Shown: one piece after another, positions 57,661 through 64,000 of the stretch
Layout of the letters: every line of letters begins with the position of its first letter
Numbering within the stretch: the stretch's first letter is position 1
Source of the DNA: Pleurodeles waltl
Taxonomy: Eukaryota > Chordata > Amphibia > Caudata > Salamandridae
Direction of reading: 5' to 3'
Length of the DNA stretch: 64,000 nt
Assembly (NCBI RefSeq): GCF_031143425.1
Contig: NC_090450.1
Location: forward strand, 171,167,272 to 171,231,271
Position numbers and translations under genes: made by a program
The notes under the pieces: generated by a model
Databases searched by the model: none
Told to the model about the DNA's origin: nothing
What the model saw: the letters and a program-made list of their open reading frames with translations, nothing else

Positions 57661-57768
57661 TAACAGACCCCACTGCCACTGGAGGAGGCAAGTTGGCCAG
57701 AGGACATCCTGCAGCCCTGCCCGAGATAGATCCTGCCCTGCCACGTCTGCCAAAGGGCCAGCGGTTCT

Positions 57769-58254
57769 TGCCTTGAAGGGCCCAGTTCAGCGGTTCTTGA
57801 GACGGCGGGGCCCAGCGGAGCGGTTCTTGAGACGGCGGGGCCCAGTTCAGCGCTCCTTGCCTTGAAGGGCCCAGTTCAGCGGTTCTTGAGACGGCGGGGC
57901 CCAGTTCAGCGCTCCTTGCCTTGAAGGGCCCAGTTCAGCGGTTCTTGAGACGGCGGGGCCCAGCGGAGCGGTGCTTGAGACGGCGGGGCCCAGTTCAGCG
58001 GTTCTTGCCTTGAAGGGCCCAGTTCAGCGGTTCTTGAGACGGCGGGGCCCAGCGGAGCGGTGCTTGAGACGGCGGGGCCCAGTTCAGTGCTCCTTGCCTT
58101 GAAGGGCCCAGTTCAGCGGTTCTTGAGACGGCGGGGCCCAGTTCAGCGGTTCTTGCCTTGAAGGGCCCAGTTCAGCGGTTCTTGAGACGGCGGGGCCCAG
58201 CGGAGCGGTGCTTGAGACGGCGGGGCCCAGTTCAGCGGTTCTTAAGACGGCGGC
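57769..58254 (+). repeat. about 30-bp minisatellite with alternating subtypes
   Basis: About 16 units start GGGCCCAG and end CTTG plus a variable end. Subtypes are TTCAGCGGTTCTTGCCTTGA, TTCAGCGGTTCTTGAGACGG and CGGAGCGGTGCTTGAGACGG. They alternate in a higher-order pattern, which points to recent block duplication. Confidence 0.9.
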
Positions 58255-58317
58255 CGGTCTATGGCCAACTGTTCATTGCCTGGTGGTGCCCTCCTGGGCA
58301 GCGGGGATGGTGCTCCT

Positions 58318-61300
58318 TCAATGCCCACCTGGGCTGTGGGTGGTGGGGCCCTCCTGGCCAGCTGGGCTGGGTCCTCCCTGGGCAGCGGCTATGGGGGTGG
58401 TGGGCTCTCCCGGGGCAGCTGTGCCGGTTCCTCCCGGGGCAGCGGCTACGGGGGTTGTGGGCTCCTCCTGGGCAGCAGGCCTGCTGCCTGACCTCTCCGA
58501 CTTGCTGCCCTTGCCCTCCTTAGTCGTGGGCCTGTGGCCCTTTCCTCCCTTTGGAGCTGTGGCTGGTGACTGTCTCTGGGTGGTGTCCGGGGGGGATGTA
58601 GAAGGCGGGCTCCTGCGGCGCCCCTTCCGCCTTCTGCTCCTCTTCCCAGGGGGTGGGCTGGCTGTCCCCTTGCTGCTGGGCGAAGATCCAGACATGCGGG
58701 CTGGCGGGCTCCAATACCCCTGCACCCTTGTCAAGGGGGCTGCAGGGCTGGTGGTGGCTGAGGTGCTCTTCTTACCCCGATGAGAAGGAGGGGGGGGCTC
58801 AGGGTCAGGAAAGAAGTTAGTAGTGGCGAGGAAGAGCTTCTTGGGACAATGGAGAGTGGTAGGTACAGTGGGAATGGGAGTGGAGGGAGAGGATGTGGTT
58901 GTAGGCGAGTCACGTTTGCTGTCTTTGGGTGCAGGTGCAGGAGGGATAGGCTGTCGTGAGGTGGATGGCTGTTGGGTGGGTGGGTGGCTGCGTTTGTGTG
59001 GTGTGGAAGAGGGGGTGACAGACACAGTGGGAGAGGACACAGGGGACGTGTAAATGGCAGTGGGGGTGGTGACTGCACGTGTGCGGACTGGAGTGGAGGG
59101 TGTGCTGGTGATGGAAACACTGGCTGATGGTGAGGTGAATGGAGGTGTGAGTGTAGACGTCACAGGGAGGGAGGAGGGAGACGAGGAGGTGGGGGTCACA
59201 GAGGTGGTAGTGACTGTTGGCATGTCTGCATCGGAATGTTGCGTGTGTGAATGTCTGCGTGATCTGTGGTGCTTATGTTTGGATGAGCTTCTCTTGGGTG
59301 TTGAGGTGTGTGCAGGCTGGTCTGATGGTGTGGGTGGGACAGGCAGAGGAACAGGAGACTGGGAGGAGGGAGTTAGTAGAGGCAGGCAGGAGACAGGGAC
59401 AATGGCTGCCGTCAGTGCTGAGGCCAGAGCCTGGAACGATCGCTGATGGGCAGCCTGACCCGAATGAATGCCCTCCAGGTACGCATTGCTGCGATGAACC
59501 TCCCTCTCCACCCCCTGGATGGCATTCAAAAGGGTAGTCTGCCCAACAATGAGCGTTCGGAGGAGGTCAATGACCTCCTCACTGAGGGCAGCGGGGGTAA
59601 CAGGGGCAGGGCCTGAGGTGCCTGGGGCGAAGGAGATGCCCGGCTTCCTGGCAGAGCGGGCACGGGGCGAACGCTGAAGGGCTGCTGGGAGGGCGGTGAT
59701 GGTGCGCTGGGTGGCGGCTGTACCTGTAATGGCGGTGGGCACGGATGGTGCCACCCCCGCAAGGGAGCCCCCTTCCGAGGACGTGTCCGTGTCGCTGCAG
59801 GGTCCAGTCGTCCCCGTCGTGGAGCTCCCCTCGCCCTCCGTCTCACTGGTCCAGTCTGACTCTGTGGCATGGCCCTCCTGGGCCATGTGAGATGCAGCTC
59901 CCTCCTGCCCCGATGCCACTTCTCCTCCGCCTGATGATGCTGATGCACACAAGCACAGAAAGACAAACAAAAAGGGGAGGGGAGAGAGAAATAAAGGGAT
60001 ATTGATTACATGGATCTCCGGTACAGTTAGCGGACATGACAGACACAGATGCCCCCTGCACTAAGTTGCGCACTTGGGGTCCGCTACGCATTCCGTGGAA
60101 CATGCCCTACACGCCTAGAGTTGACAACTGCACCCATGGATGACACGGCCCAGGGATGGCTGTACTGACAAACTACTGAGGGTGGTGGCTGGGGACACAG
60201 GGGCTTACGGGGGTGCCCAGCCTACAGATATCGCCCTGGCCTAGGGGGACCCCCAGCCCTCCTCCCCCACCCAGACACCTCCACTGCGCGACAACAGAGT
60301 AGATAATGCTTGTACTCACCCCCTTGTGTCTGCTGTGCTGCCCTCACGCGCCCATCCAAATCAGGGTAGGCCACCGCCAGGATCCGGAACATCAGGGGGC
60401 TCAGTTGACGGCAGGCACCCCGCCTACGTTGGGAGGCCATCCCCAGCAGAGACTCGGCGGTCTTCTTGGTCCCGCGGCGGATGTCCTCCCACCTCTTGCG
60501 GCAGTGGGTGCCCCGTCGATGGTGGACCCCCAGGGTCCGGACTTCCTTGGCGATGGCACGCCAAATCCCGATCTTCTCATGGGCGCGGACCTATGTGACA
60601 CGTACAGGGAGGGAGAAATACCACGTTCAAGTTTGTCAGCATTTTCCTTGCCAGTGGCCCAACATGCCCCCCATCCCCGCCAGGCCCCCCGCCATGCCCC
60701 CCGCCAGGCCCAACATGCCCCCCATCCCCGCCAGGCCCCCCGCCATGCCCCCCGCCAGGCCCAACATGCCCCCCATCCCCGCCAGGCCCCCCGTCATGCC
60801 CCCCGCCAGGCCCAACACGCCCCCCATCCCCGCCAGGCCCCCCGCCATGCCCCCCGCCAGGCACAACATGCCCCCCATCCCCGCCAGGCCCCCGCCATGC
60901 CCAACATGCCCCCCATCCCCGCCAGGCCCCCGCCATGCCCCCCGCCAGGCCCAACATGCCCCCCATCCCCGCCAGGCCCCCCGCCATGCCCAACATGCCC
61001 CCCATCCCCGCCAGGCCCCCCGCCATGCCCCCCGCCAGGCCCAACATGCCCCCCATCCCCGCCAGGCCCCCCGCCATGCCCCCCGCCAGGCCCAACATGC
61101 CCCCCATCCCCGCCAGGCCCCCCGTCATGCCCCCCGCCAGGCCCAACATGCCCCCCATCCCCGCCAGGCCCCCCGCCATGCCCCCCGCCAGGCCCAACAT
61201 GCCCCCCATCCCCGCCAGGCCCCCCGCCAGGCCCCCAAGCCAGCCAGTGGCCCCAAATCCAGATAGAATTAAACTCACTTGTTGGTCTGGAGGACCGTAG

Positions 61301-61392
61301 AGTAGCGCATACTGGGGGAGGACCCCATCCACAAGTTTCTCCAACTCCTCTCCAGTGAAGGCAGGGGCCCTTTCCCCATGTGCAGCAGCCAT
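58318..61392 (-). CDS. nested SANT/Myb-like protein of Harbinger-1 (three exons)
   Basis: Exons on the minus strand: 61,392-61,279 (114 nt), 60,590-60,320 (271 nt) and 59,939-58,318 (1,622 nt), with GTGAGT donors after exons 1 and 2 and AG acceptors. They give an open frame of 668 codons. Exons 1-2 form a SANT/MSANTD-type domain: APAFTGEELEKLVDGVL, LLYGPPDQQ, IWRAIAKEVRTLG, HCRKRWEDIRRG, ILAVAYPDLDGRVRAAQ. Exon 3 has an acidic Ser/Thr region, a helical stretch from about residue 247 (LSEEVIDLLRTLIVGQTTLL), a long Pro/Ser/Thr tract with basic patches (SSKHKHHRSRRHSH, GKRSRRRKGRRRS) and a repetitive GPTTP-type end. The whole gene lies antisense inside the transposase intron. Probable DNA-binding partner of the transposase, by family analogy. 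Confidence 0.8.
60658..61245 (+). repeat. 51-bp C-rich minisatellite in intron 1 of the nested gene
   Basis: The unit contains AACATGCCCCCCATCCCCGC and CGCCATGCCCCCCGCC. AACATG blocks repeat every 51 bp (60,661, 60,712 and so on), with a few shortened units. Because 51 is a multiple of three, long Pro/Ala/Arg or Gly/Met-rich frames appear on both strands. They cross the donor at 61,278 and are best seen as intronic, not protein. Confidence 0.9.
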
Positions 61393-61855
61393 TGTCCCTT
61401 CCAGACCGAGGTCACAGCAACACTTGCAGTATAGGTCCTCTCCTGTGAAAGTTCAAGTCGCAAGTGGATAAGTAGATAGAAAATGGCGGTCACGTCCGCG
61501 GCGGTGCGTACCGCGGCGGTGCGTCCCGCCACCGCTGGCGCCCTTCGCCATTGGCTCCTGAAACCCATAGGCTTCAATGTTAACCAATGCGGCTTGGCGC
61601 CGCGGTCTTGGCCCGCCGCCCGCCGCGGTGTGCCACGCCAGCGCATTGACCTCACATCCCATTGTCACACTTCACAGGTCAGGCAGCCGCCATTTCCAGG
61701 GCCCACATGGCTCAATTTCAACTGCGTCACACAGGCCTAGGCCTTGCATAGCCACTCAGACACGCCATTCACTGCATAGAGAATCGTTTACTGTGCTAGC
61801 TGTGAGTACGTACCTGTGGGTTGCTTGACTGTGTGCTCCATGTTGTCCTTCCTAG
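61393..61855. promoter_or_regulatory. internal promoter region of the nested SANT gene
   Basis: The 463 bp between the nested gene's ATG (61,392, minus) and the transposase main-exon acceptor (61,855, plus) contain GC-rich CGCGGCGGT blocks and two CCAAT-type sites (CCATTGGCTCC at about 61,549 and ACCAATGCGG at about 61,578). This must hold the nested gene's promoter and 5' UTR. It could also drive a shorter transposase from the ATG at 61,887. Confidence 0.45.
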
Positions 61856-62891
61856 GCACCGTCCGCTGGGTTGGGCGAGGAGACGGATGAATCCTCCCGT
61901 GTACCGACCGCTGGTGGACCTGTCGACAATGGAAGAACGCCACATTATCCTGACCTACCGTCTTAACCGTGCCACTATCCATGAACTGTGTGCCCAGCTG
62001 GAGCCCGACCTGATGTCCCCCATCCGCCAACCCACAGGGATTCCCCCTCTGGTGCAGGTCATGTCAGTACTCCATTTCTTGGCAAGTGGGTCATTTCAGA
62101 CAACCGTGGGAATTGCTTCTGGGATGTCTCAGCCCATGTTTTCGAAGGTGTTATCCAGAGTGTTGTCTGCCCTGATGAAATCCGTGAGGAGCTACATCAT
62201 TTTCCCTGAGGTGGGCGAATTGGCTACAGTGAAGGGTGATTTCTACGCCCTTGGACATATTCCCAACGTAATTGGTGCCATTGATGGGACCCATGTGGCT
62301 TTGGTTCCCCCAAGAGACAGGGAGCAGGTGTACAGGAACAGAAAAAATTACCATTCAATGAACATCCAGGTGGTGTGTTTGGCTGACCAGTACATCTCGC
62401 ATGTAAATGCCAAATTCCCAGGGTCAGTGCATGACGCCTACATCCTCAGGAATAGCAGCATCCCTTACGTGATGGAACAGCTACAGAGACACCGTGTATG
62501 GCTAGTGGGGGACTCTGGGTACCCCAACCTGTCGTGGCTACTGACCCCAGTAAGGAATCCCCGGACCAGGGCAGAGGAACGGTACAATGAGGCCCATGGG
62601 CGGACTAGGAGGGTGATCGAACGCACCTTTGGCCTCCTAAAGGCCAGGTTTAGGTGCCTGCATATGACAGGTGGATCCCTAATGTACTCACCTAAGAAGG
62701 TGTGTCACATCATCGTGGCCTGCTGCATGCTTCACAACCTGGCTTTGCGTCGCCAGGTGCCTTTCCTGCAGGAGGATGGTCGAGACGGTGGTGTTGTGGC
62801 AGCGGTGGAACCTGAGGAGAGTGACGAGGAGGAAGACGACGGGGCTGAAACAGACAACAGGGACAGAATCATTGAACAGTACTTCCAATAG
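61856..62891 (+). CDS. Harbinger-1 transposase, main exon (HARBI1/PIF type)
   Basis: A DDE transposase of the PIF/Harbinger family (DDE_Tnp_4-like). With exon 1 the protein is 372 residues; HARBI1-like transposases are typically about 350. Visible parts: an N-terminal basic segment, a helix-turn-helix region (QVMSVLHFLASGSFQ, SGMSQPMFSKVLSRVL), then the catalytic fold with Asp 171 in IGAIDGTHVAL, Asp 221 in FPGSVHDAYILRNS and Glu 283 in VIERTFGLLKARFR. NRKNYHSMNIQVV and GDSGYP are also conserved. The C-terminus is acidic (EESDEEEDDG). No stop or shift interrupts it. The enzyme would cut and paste the element, helped by the SANT proteins encoded on the other strand. Confidence 0.92.
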
Positions 62892-63399
62892 GACACAGGT
62901 AACATTTCAAAGATAATTTAGTAAATGTTAACTACTCTCCTGCATCTCTGCTGCCTGTCTATTTGCCCCAGTGTATGATGACTGAGTTTTGGCTTTTCCC
63001 TCCCTATTTCAGATCTGGGGTCCCCACTACGAGTCCTGTGCTTCGTTTCCCCATGGACTACAGCTTTGTGGCAGCTGTTTGTTGACTTCACCATGTACAA
63101 GGACATATTTGCACTGTCATGTCAATTACATTATTTTGAAATCACAGCCAGACTCCAGATATTTTGTTGCAAAATAGGTGTTTATTTAAGTGCTCAAAAT
63201 GGGATGGGTGGTTTCAAGTGGGTGGGGGCTATGGTGAAGGAATGTCCATGGCAGAGTCCAGAGTAACAGTCACACAGGTGCATTGTCCAGAGGCCTGTGG
63301 AGAGATGGAGCATGGGCAGTTCAAGGGTGGACAGGGTGACAATGTGGGACAGTGGGATGACATCAGGTGGTATCCATTGCTGGCGGGGGTCTTGACATC
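62892..63399. other. convergent 3' ends, poly-A signal for the minus-strand gene
   Basis: Between the transposase stop (62,891) and the minus-strand gene stop (63,400). TTTATT at 63,181-63,186 is AATAAA on the minus strand, about 215 nt past that gene's stop, and is its likely poly-A signal. No clear plus-strand AATAAA for the transposase was found. Confidence 0.55.
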
Positions 63400-64000
63400 C
63401 TACTCTGTCTTCTTGCGAGATCTCAGGGCCCTCTTGCGGGGTGGTTCTTCTCCTGCAGGAGGTGGGGGTCTGGTGGGCTGCTGCTGTGCGGGGGCCTCCT
63501 GTCCACTAGCGCCGGCGGAGGTGGTTGGCTGTTCTTGGTCCAGGCTAGTGGCAGGGGCCCTTGGGTGTTGTTCAGTGTCCGCCCTGGTGTTGACGAGGTC
63601 CTGCAGCAGCCCTACCATGGTAACCAGGGTGGTGTTGATGGCTCTGATGTCCTCCCTGTACCCCCGATAGTGTTCCTCCTGCAGTGCCTGGATCTCCTGG
63701 AACCGGGCCAGTACCGTCGCCATCGTCTCCTGGGAGCGGTTGTATGCTCCCATGATGGTGGTGAGGACCTCGTGGAGAGTGGGTTCCCTGGGCCTCTCCT
63801 CCCCCCCCTGTCGCACAGCTGCCCTCCGAGTTGCCCTGTTTCCCTGGGCCTCTGCCCCCTGGCCGGTGTGCCCACTACCACTGCCCCCAGGTCCCTGTTG
63901 TTGTTGGGGTGGTGGGTTATCCTGGATGCCCTGTAGTGGTAGACACACCGCAGATTGACGCGCCCTGGAGACAGAGGCATGGGCCCGCTGGGTGGGAGCT
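63400..64000 (-). CDS. terminal SANT-type gene of Harbinger-1, C-terminal part (runs off window)
   Basis: The minus-strand frame is open from the window edge to a stop at 63,400, about 200 codons, so the N-terminus is beyond 64,000. The visible part has a Gln/Pro/Gly-rich segment, then a predicted helical or coiled-coil block (PTLHEVLTTIMGAYNRSQET, FQEIQALQEEHYRGYRED, INTTLVTMVGLLQDLV), a Pro/Ala/Glu-rich linker and a basic end (PPRKRALRSRKKTE) that may be a nuclear signal. The helical block lines up with the distal part of the Harbinger-2 gene at 28,954-30,840, which has a SANT domain at its N-terminus. I therefore infer, without seeing it, a SANT domain upstream. Confidence 0.7.
   Translation of the reverse strand, partial: APTQRAHASVSRARQSAVCLPLQGIQDNPPPQQQQGPGGSGSGHTGQGAEAQGNRATRRAAVRQGGEERPREPTLHEVLTTIMGAYNRSQETMATVLARFQEIQALQEEHYRGYREDIRAINTTLVTMVGLLQDLVNTRADTEQHPRAPATSLDQEQPTTSAGASGQEAPAQQQPTRPPPPAGEEPPRKRALRSRKKTE

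Larger units (their letters stand above)
56452..64000. mobile_element. Harbinger-1: young three-gene Harbinger, right end off the window
   Basis: The left terminus GGCCCTCATTCTGACCCTGG equals that of the 1-kb element at 17,523 and interrupts Gypsy-B gag. From left to right it carries: transposase exon 1 (plus), two tandem-repeat arrays, a three-exon SANT/Myb-like gene (minus), a third tandem array in that gene's first intron, transposase exon 2 (plus), and a second SANT-type gene (minus) that runs past 64,000. None of the visible coding parts has an internal stop. The right terminus and target duplication are not in the window. Confidence 0.88.

Noticed and set aside
56565..57707. 380-codon minus-strand frame
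   Set aside because: It crosses the 64-bp array, the transposase first exon and the transposon terminus in antisense. Repetitive and without motifs.
57125..57865. Long open frames on both strands (up to 246 codons)
   Set aside because: They run through the 64-bp and 30-bp tandem arrays. The same repeat is read in several frames and both directions, with no domain and no start context.
59054..59446. 130-codon plus-strand frame
   Set aside because: Antisense shadow of the Pro/Ser/Thr tract in exon 3 of the nested SANT gene.
60306..61358. 350-codon plus-strand Pro/Ala-rich frame and the matching minus-strand Gly/Met-rich frame
   Set aside because: Produced by the 51-bp C-rich minisatellite. 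The minus-strand frame crosses a good splice donor at 61,278, so the array is intronic.
61821..62891. Transposase as the host gene HARBI1 (domesticated) instead of a transposon gene
   Set aside because: It lies inside an element with Harbinger termini and SANT genes, with related decayed copies in the same window. Host HARBI1 is not flanked this way.
1..64000. CRISPR arrays, tRNA or rRNA genes, bacterial operons
   Set aside because: No regularly spaced short repeats with unique spacers, no tRNA cloverleaf or rRNA sequence noticed, and no operon-like coding density. The tandem arrays found are contiguous minisatellites.

Overview
The window looks like intergenic or deep-intronic DNA from a large vertebrate genome. 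It is most consistent with a salamander, and a newt such as Pleurodeles is my best guess, because Harbinger DNA transposons dominate it. The organism is inference; no diagnostic host gene is present. I found no convincing host protein gene, tRNA, rRNA, CRISPR array or bacterial feature. Nearly everything recognisable is a transposable element, most of them decayed and several inserted into one another.

Layout. 2.2-7.2 kb: a minus-strand Ty3/gypsy relic (gag, RT, integrase) split by a 543-bp L2-type LINE fragment with an 8-bp target duplication. 10.7-16.5 kb: a decayed plus-strand L1/Tx1-type LINE with ORF1 and ORF2 remnants. 17.5-18.5 kb: a 1-kb non-autonomous Harbinger. 21.7-28.0 kb: a minus-strand foamy-like endogenous retrovirus with one LTR and a mutated RT active site. 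28.4-42.8 kb: an old three-gene Harbinger (Harbinger-2), carrying a 3.85-kb L2 LINE in one intron. 43.8-47.3 kb: a minisatellite, two MITEs, a long purine tract and a possible solo LTR. 50.0-52.7 kb: a third Harbinger type (Harbinger-3), cut by a gypsy element (Gypsy-B) with a 3.08-kb LTR at 52.7-55.8 kb. The gag of Gypsy-B is in turn cut at 56,452 by a young Harbinger (Harbinger-1) that runs off the right edge.

The most interesting system is Harbinger-1 with its older relative Harbinger-2. Both carry three genes: a DDE transposase, a SANT/Myb-like gene convergent with it at the far end, and a second SANT/Myb-like gene encoded antisense inside a multi-kilobase intron of the transposase. The intron follows an 83-nt first exon, just inside the terminal repeat, that I located by reading both copies. 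Exon lengths and splice phases agree between the two copies (83; 114; 271 versus 269 nt). In Harbinger-1 the transposase and the nested gene have open frames with good splice sites, so the copy may be recent.

The second striking structure is the U3 part of the Gypsy-B LTR. From 52,753 to about 54,119 it is almost a continuous chain of roughly 20 perfect or near-perfect inverted repeats, and it stops near a TATA-like box. The first three hairpins are tandem relatives whose base changes are compensatory.
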